Source of the DNA: Marinospirillum celere | GTDB lineage: Bacteria; Pseudomonadota; Gammaproteobacteria; Pseudomonadales; Halomonadaceae | Assembly: GCF_900112235.1 (NCBI RefSeq) | Contig: NZ_FOLH01000001.1 | Span: 1 to 64,000, forward strand | Direction: 5' to 3' | Length of the DNA: 64,000 bases | In this document: positions 36,418-47,783 of the stretch, in pieces | How positions within the stretch are numbered: position 1 is the stretch's first letter | Layout: every line of letters starts with the position of its first letter | Translations under genes and position numbers: made by a program | The notes under the pieces: generated by a model | Seen by the model: the letters and a program-made list of their open reading frames with translations, nothing else | The model's database searches: none | What the model was told of the DNA's origin: nothing

Positions 36418-37107
36418 ATGAAGCCAGAACGAGTGGCGCGTATCCGGGAAGTCCTGGATAGGCGCCAACCTGACCTGACAATCATTACCGACCGGGTTAG
36501 CAAGCCCCATAACATCAGCGCAATTATTCGTAGTTGTGATGCCTTTGCCGTTCCTGAATGTCATGTGGTCTGGCCGGATGAAGACTTCCAAACCTACCGC
36601 CGCCGTGCCGCTGGAAGCCAGCACTGGGTGCGGGTTAACAAGCACCCGAGCACAGCTGAAGGCATTGCCCACCTCAAAGAGCGCGGCTTTCGGATTTTGG
36701 CTGCCCACCTTTCCGCTAGTGCCCAGCCCTATGATCAACTAGACTTTACCCAGCCCACCGCTTTTTTAATGGGTGCTGAATTGGAAGGGGTCAGTAACGA
36801 AGCAGCAGAACTGGCTGATGGGCATGTTATCGTACCCATGCAAGGCATGGTGGAATCGCTGAATGTTTCTGTGGTTGCAGCTTTATTGCTGAGCGAAGCT
36901 TGTCGCCAAAGACGTCAAGCTGGATTTTTCGACCAACCGCGCCTTGCTGATGCTGACTACCAGCGTCTTTTCTTTGAAGCCTGCTACCCCGACCTGGCAA
37001 GACGCTGCCGTGAAAGAAAAGTGACCTATCCACGCCTATTGGAAAATGGCGACCTGGAAGATTCGGCCGCCTTTTCTGTAGCCTACAATGCCAGCTCGAA
37101 TCAATAA
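36418..37107 (+). CDS. trmH: tRNA (guanosine(18)-2'-O)-methyltransferase
   Basis: SPOUT methyltransferase of 229 residues that methylates G18 in the tRNA D loop. SpoU motifs: HNISAIIRSCDAF (1), LMGAELEGVS (2) and IVPMQGMVESLNVSVVAALL (3). The length equals that of E. coli TrmH (229). It is probably co-transcribed with ilvE and ends at a REP cluster. Confidence 0.94.
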   Translation: MKPERVARIREVLDRRQPDLTIITDRVSKPHNISAIIRSCDAFAVPECHVVWPDEDFQTYRRRAAGSQHWVRVNKHPSTAEGIAHLKERGFRILAAHLSASAQPYDQLDFTQPTAFLMGAELEGVSNEAAELADGHVIVPMQGMVESLNVSVVAALLLSEACRQRRQAGFFDQPRLADADYQRLFFEACYPDLARRCRERKVTYPRLLENGDLEDSAAFSVAYNASSNQ

Positions 37108-37279
37108 GTGGGAGCGCTTTCCAAGCGCGATCCAGAGCTGGCTTCAATTATCGCGCAGAGGACTGCGCTCCTACTCTAAGCCTCGCGCAGAGGACTGCGC
37201 TCCTACTCTAAGCCTCGCGCAGAGGACTGCGCTCCCACAGCTAAGCCCTTTATTGTGGGAGCGCTTTCCAAGCGCGATC
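37108..37279. repeat. REP-like palindrome cluster, five units
   Basis: Two identical 25-bp outer units at 37108-37132 and 37255-37279 (GTGGGAGCGCTTTCCAAGCG then CGATC) flank three 32-bp tandem units at 37151-37182, 37183-37214 and 37215-37247 that begin TCGCGCAGAGGACTGCGCTC. The inner units are near reverse complements of the outer ones: GTGGGAGCGC matches the complement of GCGCTCCCAC. They resemble the REP sequences of Pseudomonas (GTGGGAGCGGGCTTGC type), which are spread by RAYT transposases. They lie between trmH and the convergent slipin gene. Confidence 0.85.
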
Positions 37280-37284
37280 AATGG

Positions 37285-38040
37285 TTAATCCTTTTTGTCA
37301 GCAAACTTTTTAAAGCTATCTATCAAGTCCATGGGAATGGGGAAGACGATGGTGGAAGCATTTTTATTGCCCATGTCATTCAGGGTTTGCAGATAACGTA
37401 GCTGAATGGCAGCCGGGTTTTTGGATAGCACTTCCGAGGCGTCCAGAAGCTTCTGGGATGCCTGGTATTCACCTTCGGCATGAATGACCTTGGCGCGTCT
37501 TTCCCGTTCTGCCTCAGCCTGGCGGGCAATGGCGCGGATCATGCTTTCATCCAGATCAACATGCTTGATTTCCACATTAGCCACTTTAATGCCCCAGTCT
37601 TCCGTCTGCACATCCAGGATTTCCTGAATATCATTGTTCAGCTTGTCCCTTTCGGAGAGCATTTCATCTAATTCATGCTTGCCCAGCACTGAGCGTAGAG
37701 TGGTTTGGGCCAATTGGCTGGTGGCGTTGACGAAATTTTCAACATTGATAATGGCTTTTTGAGGGTCCATGACTCTGAAATAGAGCACGGCATTGACCTT
37801 CACAGTGACGTTATCCTGGGAAATAACATCCTGCTCAGGAACGTCCAGAGTGATGATACGTAAATCAACAACTTCCATTTTTTGGATGCCAGGAATGATA
37901 ATCACCAGCCCTGGTCCTTTAACCGCCTGAAAGCGACCGAGAAAGAAGACTACGCCCCGTTTGTATTCCGGCAGGATGCGGATGGCTGCGGCCAGGAGTA
38001 AAAGCAGCAGAACGAGCGGTGTCAGATAGCTGATAATCAT
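37285..38040 (-). CDS. slipin, SPFH/stomatin family membrane protein
   Basis: Protein of 251 residues with one N-terminal membrane segment (residues 3-23) and an SPFH domain ([39 protein letters not shown]). A helical region rich in Arg/Glu/Ala follows. It overlaps the NfeD gene by four bases (ATGA), the usual NfeD-slipin pair thought to organise membrane microdomains and quality control. Confidence 0.92.
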   Translation of the reverse strand: MIISYLTPLVLLLLLLAAAIRILPEYKRGVVFFLGRFQAVKGPGLVIIIPGIQKMEVVDLRIITLDVPEQDVISQDNVTVKVNAVLYFRVMDPQKAIINVENFVNATSQLAQTTLRSVLGKHELDEMLSERDKLNNDIQEILDVQTEDWGIKVANVEIKHVDLDESMIRAIARQAEAERERRAKVIHAEGEYQASQKLLDASEVLSKNPAAIQLRYLQTLNDMGNKNASTIVFPIPMDLIDSFKKFADKKD

Positions 38041-39482
38041 GATGTGGCACCTTCTGATTGTGGGTTGGAAGAAACAGCAGCTTCAACGTACAGGGTCAGG
38101 CCCTGCACACGAATGACTTTTAAATGCTCTCCTTTGGTGGCCTTGGCTTCAGGAAGTTGGAGTTGGGCTTTCCAGATTTCACCGTGGAAGCGAACGCGGC
38201 CTTTGCCGGTAAAATCCTCCAGGGCTTCACATTCTTCACCAGGAGCGGCTTCTTCCCCGATGGTAGGTTTGCGTTTGCGCAGCCCCATAAAACGGGTGAC
38301 AGCCCAGAGCATGAAAGCAGATGTGATTAAAGCAACGCCGCCAATGAGCGGTAAAGAAACAGCCAGGTTCGTTGAGTCCATAAGCAATACCGATCCAGAG
38401 ACAAAAGCAATAACACCCCCTATACCCAAAATTCCAAAACTGGGCACGAAGGCTTCAGCGACGATTAGCGCCACCCCAAAGAGTATCAAGGCCAAGCCTG
38501 CATAGTTAACCGGCAGCACTTGAAAGGCGTAAAGAGCCAGTAACAGAGAAAGGGTGCCGAGGATGCCGGGTACCAGGCTTCCCGGATTAGAAAATTCAAA
38601 AATCAGCCCGTAAAAGCCTAAAATGAGCAGGAAGTAGGCCACTGTAGGGTCGGTAATGATCGAGAGCAGGCGTGTGCGCCAGTCAGGATCAAACTCGATA
38701 ACCTCCAAATTGACGGTAGCAAGTTCTCGGGTTGTATCACCAGTCATAACCACTTCACGTCCATCCATGGCTTGTAAAAGCTCATCCAGGTTGTCAGCCA
38801 TCAGGTCGATGACATTCATTTCCAGAGCTTCGCTGGCGGTCAGGTTATCCGCATCACGTACTGCTTTTTCAGCCCATTCGGCATTACGTCCATGCCGGTT
38901 AGCCAGGTTTTTGATATAGCTGACTGCATCTTCAAGTACTTTACGTTCCATGGCGGAAGACCCCTGACGCTGCTGTTCTTCCTCTTGAGCTTCTGCCTCT
39001 TCCTCACGCGCATTATCTTTTTGTGAGTCATCACTGGCTTCTTCACCGGGCAGGCCGCCACCCATGGAAACAGGGGTGGCCGAGCCCAGGTGGGTGGCCG
39101 AGGCCATAGCGGCAACATGGCTGCCATAAAGCATATAGGTACCGGCACTGGCTGCGCGCGCGCCTGAAGGAGCTACCCAGGTAGCGACAGGTGTGTTGCT
39201 GTTCAGAAACAAACTGATGATATCGCGGGTGGTTGAATCCAGCCCGCCGGGAGTATCCAGTTTGAGAATTAAAATTTCGGCGTTTTCCTGTTCGGCTTTA
39301 CGCAAGCCTCTTTCCAGGTAATCCAAAGTGGCTGGAGTGATGGCTCCCTTAACGGTTAGCAGAACTGCCGTACCCCTTTCTGCTTGGGATTCAGGGGTCG
39401 AGGCGAGCAGACCACCCAGGCTGCCGGCCAGGCCGAGGAGCAGTAGACTGGTCAGAAAGAATAAACGCAGGTTGCGATACAT
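38037..39482 (-). CDS. NfeD family membrane-bound serine protease, long form
   Basis: Protein of 481 residues. A signal/anchor segment (about 6-26) is followed by a ClpP-like protease domain with [13 protein letters not shown] and Ser112 in [11 protein letters not shown], a Glu/Gln-rich insert near 150-175, four or five membrane segments (about 270-390) and a C-terminal OB-fold NfeD domain ([20 protein letters not shown]). It pairs with the slipin gene. Archaeal homologues cleave the slipin C terminus; that role here is by analogy. Confidence 0.92.
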   Translation of the reverse strand: MYRNLRLFFLTSLLLLGLAGSLGGLLASTPESQAERGTAVLLTVKGAITPATLDYLERGLRKAEQENAEILILKLDTPGGLDSTTRDIISLFLNSNTPVATWVAPSGARAASAGTYMLYGSHVAAMASATHLGSATPVSMGGGLPGEEASDDSQKDNAREEEAEAQEEEQQRQGSSAMERKVLEDAVSYIKNLANRHGRNAEWAEKAVRDADNLTASEALEMNVIDLMADNLDELLQAMDGREVVMTGDTTRELATVNLEVIEFDPDWRTRLLSIITDPTVAYFLLILGFYGLIFEFSNPGSLVPGILGTLSLLLALYAFQVLPVNYAGLALILFGVALIVAEAFVPSFGILGIGGVIAFVSGSVLLMDSTNLAVSLPLIGGVALITSAFMLWAVTRFMGLRKRKPTIGEEAAPGEECEALEDFTGKGRVRFHGEIWKAQLQLPEAKATKGEHLKVIRVQGLTLYVEAAVSSNPQSEGATS

Positions 39483-39606
39483 TTATAACTCCTTGTGGGT
39501 CACTCAGTTTTCAGTCTAGCTGATCCGATAATTCTTGCCCGAAGTTAATCAGTCAGGAATCTGGTAGAATTCACCAACTTTTTCTTATAAAGGCAAGCAT
39601 TTCACT

Positions 39607-40572
39607 ATGAAAGCCCTGTCATTACAGAATCTTGAAAAAACCTATGCCAATGGTCACCAGGCGCTTAAAGGGATTAGCCTGGATGTTGAAGAAGGCGATT
39701 TTTTTGCTCTTCTTGGCCCTAATGGTGCTGGTAAGTCGACCACTCTGGGTATCGTTTGTTCCCTGGTGCGTAAGACCGCTGGCAAGGCTCATATTTTTGG
39801 TATTGATATTGATAAAGACTTTGCCCGTGCCAAGCAAATGATGGGGGTTGTACCTCAGGAATTTAACTTCAGCGTTTTTGAAAAGGTTGAAGATATCGTG
39901 CTGACTTCGGCGGGTTATCAAGGGATGACCGAAAAGGAAGCACGCCCCCGCACTGAGCGGCTGCTGCGTGATCTGGGTTTGTGGGACAAGCGGGATCAGC
40001 AAGCGCGTATGCTTTCCGGAGGCATGAAGCGCCGCCTGATGATTGCCCGTGCTCTGGTTCATAATCCCAAGCTATTAATCCTGGATGAGCCCACTGCTGG
40101 CGTGGACATTGAATTGCGCCGCTCTATGTGGACCTTTATGCAAGAGATTAACCGCCAGGGCACCACGATTATTTTGACCACCCATTATTTGGAAGAGGCT
40201 GAAAGCCTGTGTCGAAATATTGCCATTATTGATCAGGGTGAAATCATCAAGAACACCAGCATGAAGGGCTTGTTAAGTGAGCTGAACAGTGAAACCTTCC
40301 TGCTGGACCTTCAGGGGGAACTACAGGAAGCACCTGAATTGCCTGGCTTCAATTGCCGCCTGTTGGATGCAACGACTTTGGAAGTGGAAGTACGCAAAGG
40401 GCAAAACATCAGTCAGGTTTTCTCTGCACTGAAGGGTCAAAACCAGGAAGTGATCAGCCTTAGAAACAAGGCCAACCGTCTGGAAGAGCTTTTTGTTTCC
40501 CTGGTCGAAAAAACAGCTGCAAGTGAGTTTAAAGCGGATGCCAATCCGGCTGCTAAGGTGGATCGAGTATGA
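39607..40572 (+). CDS. ABC-2 type exporter, ATP-binding protein (YadG-like)
   Basis: ABC ATPase of 321 residues. Walker A GPNGAGKST, signature LSGGMKRRLMIARAL and Walker B LLILDEPTAGVD are present, with a C-terminal extension of about 90 residues. Order, size and the four-base overlap with the permease gene match E. coli yadGH, an ABC-2 exporter of uncertain substrate. Confidence 0.9.
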   Translation: MKALSLQNLEKTYANGHQALKGISLDVEEGDFFALLGPNGAGKSTTLGIVCSLVRKTAGKAHIFGIDIDKDFARAKQMMGVVPQEFNFSVFEKVEDIVLTSAGYQGMTEKEARPRTERLLRDLGLWDKRDQQARMLSGGMKRRLMIARALVHNPKLLILDEPTAGVDIELRRSMWTFMQEINRQGTTIILTTHYLEEAESLCRNIAIIDQGEIIKNTSMKGLLSELNSETFLLDLQGELQEAPELPGFNCRLLDATTLEVEVRKGQNISQVFSALKGQNQEVISLRNKANRLEELFVSLVEKTAASEFKADANPAAKVDRV

Positions 40573-41342
40573 GAGTGCGTCTTTATTGGGTGGCTTTTTC
40601 CACCATAGTGACCAAAGAAGTCCGTCGCTTTACACGTATCTGGGTGCAGACATTGCTGCCGCCAGCCATCACTATGGCGCTGTATTTTGTGATTTTTGGC
40701 AATTTGATCGGCAGCCGTATCGGGGAGATGGATGGTTATAATTACATGCAATTCATTATGCCCGGCTTGATCATGATGTCCGTGATCACCAACAGTTATA
40801 CCAATGTGGTCTCTTCTTTTTTTAGCAGTAAATTCCAGCGCTCAATTGAAGAGATTTTGGTTTCACCGGTACCCAGTTGGGTGATTCTTTCCGGTTATGT
40901 GTTGGGTGGGGTGACCCGCGGTCTGATGGTTGGCTTTATGGTCACCCTCTTGGCGCTCTTCTTTACCGAAGTGACGGTCCACAATATTTTCGTGACCATG
41001 ACGGTAGTGGTGCTGACGGCCATCCTGTTTGCCATAGGCGGGTTTATCAATGCGCTCTTTGCCCGCAAATTTGATGATATCGCTATCGTACCTACGTTTG
41101 TTCTGACACCCTTGACCTATCTGGGTGGGGTCTTCTATTCGATTCATCTTTTGCCGGAGTTTTGGCAGGGGTTGTCGCTGCTCAATCCCATCCTCTATAT
41201 GGTCAATACCTTCCGTTACGGCATTCTGGGTATTTCGGATATTAATCACTGGGCTGCGCTGGGCGCGATCTGCCTGTTTATTGCGGTCTTCTTCAGTTTG
41301 GCGCTTTGGCTGCTGGAGCGGGGGCGGGGTATTCGCCAATAA
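40569..41342 (+). CDS. ABC-2 type exporter, permease (YadH-like)
   Basis: Membrane protein of 257 residues with about six hydrophobic segments, typical of the ABC-2 permease family. EEILVSPVPSWVILSGYVLGG and LTPLTYLGGVFYSI are the conserved regions. It starts within the end of the ATPase gene and ends just before a bidirectional terminator. Confidence 0.9.
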   Translation: MRVRLYWVAFSTIVTKEVRRFTRIWVQTLLPPAITMALYFVIFGNLIGSRIGEMDGYNYMQFIMPGLIMMSVITNSYTNVVSSFFSSKFQRSIEEILVSPVPSWVILSGYVLGGVTRGLMVGFMVTLLALFFTEVTVHNIFVTMTVVVLTAILFAIGGFINALFARKFDDIAIVPTFVLTPLTYLGGVFYSIHLLPEFWQGLSLLNPILYMVNTFRYGILGISDINHWAALGAICLFIAVFFSLALWLLERGRGIRQ

Positions 41343-41351
41343 GTGTTTGTC

Positions 41352-41378
41352 AAAGGTAGGCCCCTGTGGCCTACTTTT
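41352..41378. terminator. bidirectional terminator between convergent genes
   Basis: AAAGGTAGGCC (41352-41362) pairs with GGCCTACTTTT (41368-41378) across CCTGT. The stem includes the stop codon of the minus-strand acidic-protein gene. Confidence 0.65.
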
Positions 41379-42051
41379 GATCATCATCCTTCAGCAGCTC
41401 TTCTTCCAAACCACTGAAATCAAACTCATCCAAGTTATCCAGCGTTTTCTGCAGGGTATCTTCAGGCAGCTCGCTTTCTTTGTCCATGTCCGCTTTTTCA
41501 GGATTGATTAAGGGGTCGTACTCTTCTGCTTCAGCTTTCGGGCTGGCTGGTTCACTTGTAGCTGGCTCACTGTCCAGATCTTCAAGGCCTTCAAAATCTT
41601 CCAGGCCCTCCAGTTCTTCCGGGCTTTCACCCAGGGCTTCATCCAGATCGGCTTGACTGAGAATATCGTCGGAGTCATCGGCCTCATCCTTGTCAGGAAT
41701 GATTGGACTGGGTTCATCCGCTGGCTCCAGGCGCAGTTGCAGGCAATCACTCAGTGCTTCTACCAGCTCCTTTTGATGCTGGCAGAGTTCTTTGGCAGCA
41801 GGCGCTTCACTGGTGATATCCGCTGAATTTTGGTTAAGGCGATTGAGAAGAAGTGCCGCCTGTTCTTTATCAAAGGCAGCCTCTTGCCCATCGTGTTCAG
41901 CAAAATGCGGTTCTTGATGGTTGTCTGCTCCTTTGAAGCCTTCCAGTTCCTTCAAGAGGCGTTTTTTCTGCAAGCGCTGGTAAAAAATGATCACCAGTAA
42001 AAGTATTCCCAGTTGTGCAATAAGCACCACTGCCAGGGGATATAACACCAT
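41371..42051 (-). CDS. membrane-anchored acidic protein, unknown
   Basis: Protein of 226 residues with one N-terminal hydrophobic segment (about 4-24), a basic patch (QRLQKKRLLKELEGFK), then a soluble part that becomes strongly acidic and low in complexity (EELEGLEDFEGLEDLDSE) to the end. The topology suggests a cytoplasmic acidic tail tethered to the inner membrane. I do not recognise the family. It is the only gene on its strand here and lies between convergent and divergent neighbours. Confidence 0.72.
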   Translation of the reverse strand: MVLYPLAVVLIAQLGILLLVIIFYQRLQKKRLLKELEGFKGADNHQEPHFAEHDGQEAAFDKEQAALLLNRLNQNSADITSEAPAAKELCQHQKELVEALSDCLQLRLEPADEPSPIIPDKDEADDSDDILSQADLDEALGESPEELEGLEDFEGLEDLDSEPATSEPASPKAEAEEYDPLINPEKADMDKESELPEDTLQKTLDNLDEFDFSGLEEELLKDDDQK

Positions 42052-42167
42052 GGTAAGCTGTCCTCAAAGGTGTTTGTTATGCGGCAAGATTATCTTTACA
42101 GATTAAGCCTCTAAACACCTGGGAGCAACCAGCAGGCCTTAAAAAATTGCAAACCTGGAGTTACTTT

Positions 42168-42725
42168 ATGCAAGCAATCGAACTCTTGTTAAACCGAAAC
42201 TCACATCCCAAGCTGATTGACCCGGCCCCTCAGGGCTCAGCTTTGGGGCGTATTTACCAGGCTGCTTTGCGTGCTCCTGACCATGCTGACCTGCGTCCCT
42301 GGCATTTTATTGAATTCTCTGGCGAAGGCCGTGAGCGCCTGGGTAAAATCTTTGTGGAAGCAGAGTTGGTCCGTAATCCAGGTGTTGATATTGAAGTTCA
42401 AAACAAGATGGCTAAACAGCCGTTGAGAGCACCTATGGTTATTGCCGTGGTTGCAAAAATTCAGGAGCACCCCAAGGTGCCAGCCAGTGAACAGCTACTT
42501 TCTGCGGGCTGTGCGGCGCATGGCTTGCTATTGGCAGCCGAAGCAGAAGGCTTTGCCGGTATGTGGCGCTCAGGTTGGGTTTGTTTTGATCCCTTGGTTA
42601 AAGAAAAGCTGGGTCTGAACAAGCAGGATGAGTTGGTCGGTTTCATATATTTGGGCAGCCTGGCCGGTCGCAAGAAACCTCTGCCTGAACACTCGCTTGA
42701 GGAGTTTGTTGAGAAATGGACTTGA
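42168..42725 (+). CDS. nitroreductase family protein, YdjA-like
   Basis: FMN oxidoreductase of 185 residues. AALRAPDHADLRPWHFIEFSG, KVPASEQLLSAGCAAHGLLL and GMWRSG agree with the remembered E. coli YdjA, the smallest nitroreductase subgroup. GGAG lies seven bases before the ATG at 42168; an earlier ATG at 42147 adds seven unlikely residues. It overlaps the next gene by ten bases. The physiological substrate is unknown. Confidence 0.88.
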   Translation: MQAIELLLNRNSHPKLIDPAPQGSALGRIYQAALRAPDHADLRPWHFIEFSGEGRERLGKIFVEAELVRNPGVDIEVQNKMAKQPLRAPMVIAVVAKIQEHPKVPASEQLLSAGCAAHGLLLAAEAEGFAGMWRSGWVCFDPLVKEKLGLNKQDELVGFIYLGSLAGRKKPLPEHSLEEFVEKWT

Positions 42726-43177
42726 TGCAGCAGATAGATTCCAACTTTTTGCCCTGGTTGAAAACCGCTATTCCCTTAACCGATCACATGGGGATCAAAA
42801 GCTTACAATGGCAGGAAAAGGCACTGGTCGCGGAACTGGAGCTGGCTTCCCTGGTGAATGATAAGGGTACGGGCTTTGGCGGTGGGGTCGCTGGTTTGGC
42901 AACCTTATTAGGCTGGTGTTATGTCACCCTGCTGCTGGATGCAACCAGCCAACGCTGCCCAGTGGTGGTTAAGGAATCCAGCAACCGTTTTACGGCACCC
43001 CTTACAGAAGACTTTGAAATGCTCTGCTGGTGCGAAGAAGAAGGCCAGCCTCAACGCTTTCTGGAAAGCTATGCAGAAAAGGGACGTAGCAGCATTCAAT
43101 TACACATAGAAGCACGTCAACAGGGTAGGATAGCCTTCACTTATCAAGGAACCTATGTCGCCTTGGGCAAGAGCTGA
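42716..43177 (+). CDS. YiiD C-terminal-type thioesterase
   Basis: Protein of 153 residues resembling the YiiD_C putative thioesterase domain (hotdog fold): IPLTDHMGIKSLQW at the start, LNDKGTGFGGGVA-like VNDKGTGFGGGVAGLATLLG as the core. It lacks the N-terminal acetyltransferase domain of E. coli YiiD. It overlaps the nitroreductase gene and is probably co-translated with it. Confidence 0.8.
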   Translation: MDLMQQIDSNFLPWLKTAIPLTDHMGIKSLQWQEKALVAELELASLVNDKGTGFGGGVAGLATLLGWCYVTLLLDATSQRCPVVVKESSNRFTAPLTEDFEMLCWCEEEGQPQRFLESYAEKGRSSIQLHIEARQQGRIAFTYQGTYVALGKS

Positions 43178-43244
43178 GCTAAAAAAACTGCTTGTTTGGG
43201 TTGCATTTTTTCAGGTCAGTCAGTAGTATACGCCGCACTTGTAC

Positions 43245-43332
43245 GGAGGAGTGGCCGAGTGGTCGAAGGCGCACGCCTGGAAAGTGTGTATACGGCAACG
43301 TATCGAGGGTTCGAATCCCTCCTCCTCCGCCA
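43245..43332 (+). tRNA. serX: tRNA-Ser (GGA anticodon)
   Basis: An 88-nt class II tRNA: acceptor arms GGAGGAG (43245-43251) and CTCCTCC (43322-43328), discriminator G, encoded CCA, T arm GAGGGTTCGAATCCCTC and a long variable arm (TATACGGCAACGTA). The anticodon GGA is at 43279-43281 in CCTGGAAAG. It closely resembles E. coli tRNA-Ser(GGA) and reads UCC/UCU. Confidence 0.97.
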
Positions 43333-43338
43333 GAATTT

Positions 43339-43374
43339 AAAAGCCCTGATTAAAAAAATCAGGGCTTTTTTTAT
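43339..43374. terminator. terminator after tRNA-Ser, also usable by holA
   Basis: AAGCCCTGAT and ATCAGGGCTT pair across TAAAAAA and are followed by a T tract on the plus strand. On the minus strand, A/T runs on both sides allow it to end leuS-lptE-holA transcripts as well. Confidence 0.88.
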
Positions 43375-43448
43375 GGAAAGATTACTCATAGGTGATCTGC
43401 TTGATTTTCTAGAAGTACCAAAACGCTAGCTAGTATTCAGCTGGTTGA

Positions 43449-44462
43449 TTAGTTGGGGTTCTTGGCAAATCCAATCACCAGTTTTAGGATTAGCTCATTA
43501 AGCGGCTCTCCGGAGCCTTTGATGGCCTGGTCGGCTTGTTCGGCAAGCAAGAGGAGTTGGTGGGTTTGTTTAAGCTTCAGGCGCTGGCTGGCTTTGCGGT
43601 AGAGGGGTTTGCGTCTGTCCCAGATGGCTAGCTGTTTGCAAATGCTGTCAAAGGGCAGGCCTTCTTTGAGGTGATGCAGGAGTTTGCCGGTTTGACGAAT
43701 TTCACGGGTCAGTGCCCAAAGCAGTAAGGGTGCTTCAGTTCCTTCAGCTTGAAGGCCATAAAGAATTTTTACGGCTCGGTCAGCTTTGCCTTCCAGGCAG
43801 GCGTCGGCCAAGTCAAACAGGCTGTAGCGGCTGGCGTCTTCAATTAGGTTGATGAGCTGGTCGGCTGTGAGTAGCTGGCCGGGTTCAACAAATAGACGCA
43901 GTTTTTCAATTTCCTGGCTGGCAGCCAGGAGGTTGCCTTCGACTTTTTCAGTGAGTAGCTGAACTGCGGCTGAATCAACCTGAATTCCGGCCTGCTGAAA
44001 GCGCTGATTGATCCAGGCTGGCAGGCGTGAAGCTTCTATTGGCCAGATAGCAACATGAAGTCCTACTTGATCCAGCGCCTTGTACCAAGCACTTTTTTGC
44101 TGGGCAGCATCCAGTTTTGGGCTGGTAAATAGGAGAATGTCTGGGGTGTTGGCAGCTTCTTTACAAAGTTGCTGGATGACTTCACTGCCTTCTTTACCTG
44201 GCTTATTGCTGGCCATGCGGATTTCAACCAGTTTACTGCCACCAAAGAGCGACAGGCTGGCACTGGCTTCAATTAGTTGTTTCCAGGCAAAGTTGGCGCC
44301 AGCTTCTTGAACTTCCCTTTCTTCAATGCCGGTTTCTCGGGCACGACGCCGGATAAGGTCTGTGGTTTCCAGCAGTTGCAGGGGTTCGTCACCACTAACC
44401 CAAATGACCGGGGGTAGTTTTTTCTGGAGAAGGCCGGGCAGTTTGTCAGGGGTTGCTTTCAT
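43449..44462 (-). CDS. holA: DNA polymerase III subunit delta
   Basis: Clamp-loader subunit of 337 residues. LPPVIWVSGDEPLQLLETTDLIR is at the N terminus (the delta signature region), with SLFGGSKLVEIR and the C-terminal helical collar. It opens the beta clamp during loading. It overlaps lptE by 17 bases, and leuS-lptE-holA is the usual order in gammaproteobacteria. Confidence 0.94.
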   Translation of the reverse strand: MKATPDKLPGLLQKKLPPVIWVSGDEPLQLLETTDLIRRRARETGIEEREVQEAGANFAWKQLIEASASLSLFGGSKLVEIRMASNKPGKEGSEVIQQLCKEAANTPDILLFTSPKLDAAQQKSAWYKALDQVGLHVAIWPIEASRLPAWINQRFQQAGIQVDSAAVQLLTEKVEGNLLAASQEIEKLRLFVEPGQLLTADQLINLIEDASRYSLFDLADACLEGKADRAVKILYGLQAEGTEAPLLLWALTREIRQTGKLLHHLKEGLPFDSICKQLAIWDRRKPLYRKASQRLKLKQTHQLLLLAEQADQAIKGSGEPLNELILKLVIGFAKNPN

Positions 44463-44976
44463 GGCGCTCTTCCAGAGCCTGAATGCGAAGTGTTAATTGA
44501 CGAATTAGGTCGCTTTCCATGGCTTCGCGAAGCTCTCTTCTCAGGCTATCCCTGGCCAGAAGCGTGTCGTTATCTGAATCATAGCTATATTGGCGCTGGG
44601 CACGAAATTCTTCATCAGTAAACAGGGGTTCACCCTCAGCATCACGGGCTGTGGCCTTAACGCTGAGTTCCATTTCATATTCTTCAACGACACCAAAAAT
44701 AACCTGGCGCTCACTGCTCTCCAGATTGGACAGTTCCAGGCGAAGGCGGGCTTGCGCTGTGGAGCTGGTCAGTTCTATGCCTGACTGCTCCAGTTGGCGT
44801 GTTAGTGTTTGGCTTAGGTTTCGAGCTGGGCCTGAAGCCTGGATGTGCAAAGGCTGGAATTCTGCTGGCAGCTGAATATAGCCGCGCAGACGAAAGCCAC
44901 AGGCACTGATGAAGACCACCAGAGCCAGCACCAGGGCAAGCCTGAGTGCTGGATGTTCACGCCAGGCATGAAGCAT
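44446..44976 (-). CDS. lptE: LPS-assembly lipoprotein LptE
   Basis: Outer-membrane lipoprotein of 176 residues that plugs LptD during LPS export. The lipobox is ISAC with Cys26, followed by GFRLRGYIQLPAEFQPLHI, the typical start of the mature protein. The ATG at 44976 lies one base after the leuS stop; the longer open frame runs back into leuS. It is co-transcribed with leuS and holA. Confidence 0.93.
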   Translation of the reverse strand: MLHAWREHPALRLALVLALVVFISACGFRLRGYIQLPAEFQPLHIQASGPARNLSQTLTRQLEQSGIELTSSTAQARLRLELSNLESSERQVIFGVVEEYEMELSVKATARDAEGEPLFTDEEFRAQRQYSYDSDNDTLLARDSLRRELREAMESDLIRQLTLRIQALEERHESNP

Positions 44977-44977
44977 T

Positions 44978-47617
<2,640 letters not shown>

Positions 47618-47675
47618 CTAAAAAATAACATCCAAGGATACACCAGAAGGGCTGGAATAGGTAGGTGGCAAGCCA

Positions 47676-47691
47676 TGGCACACTAATTGCT
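47676..47691 (+). promoter_or_regulatory. sigma-54 promoter of the purine permease gene
   Basis: TGGCACACTAATTGCT is an exact match to TGGCACN5TTGCW, with ten bases between GG and GC. Transcription would start near 47702, about 80 bases before the start codon. An alternative sigma-70 pair, TTGCTC (47726-47731) and TAAAAT (47748-47753) with a 16-base gap, lies closer. I see no clear NtrC dyad upstream, though one could lie within leuS. Confidence 0.65.
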
Positions 47692-47783
47692 TTAATTAAC
47701 AGCTTAAACTTTTCGTCGGTCGGGGTTGCTCATCTCTGGCTGGCCGTTAAAATGCCCGCTTCATTTAGCAAAGGTCTAATGCG

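Noticed and set aside
37108-37279. CRISPR array
   Set aside because: The 32-bp units are directly adjacent with no unique spacers, and the outer copies are inverted relatives, as in REP clusters. No cas genes are present.
43196-43429. 77-residue frame over tRNA-Ser
   Set aside because: It is formed by the tRNA gene and its terminator and has no ribosome site.
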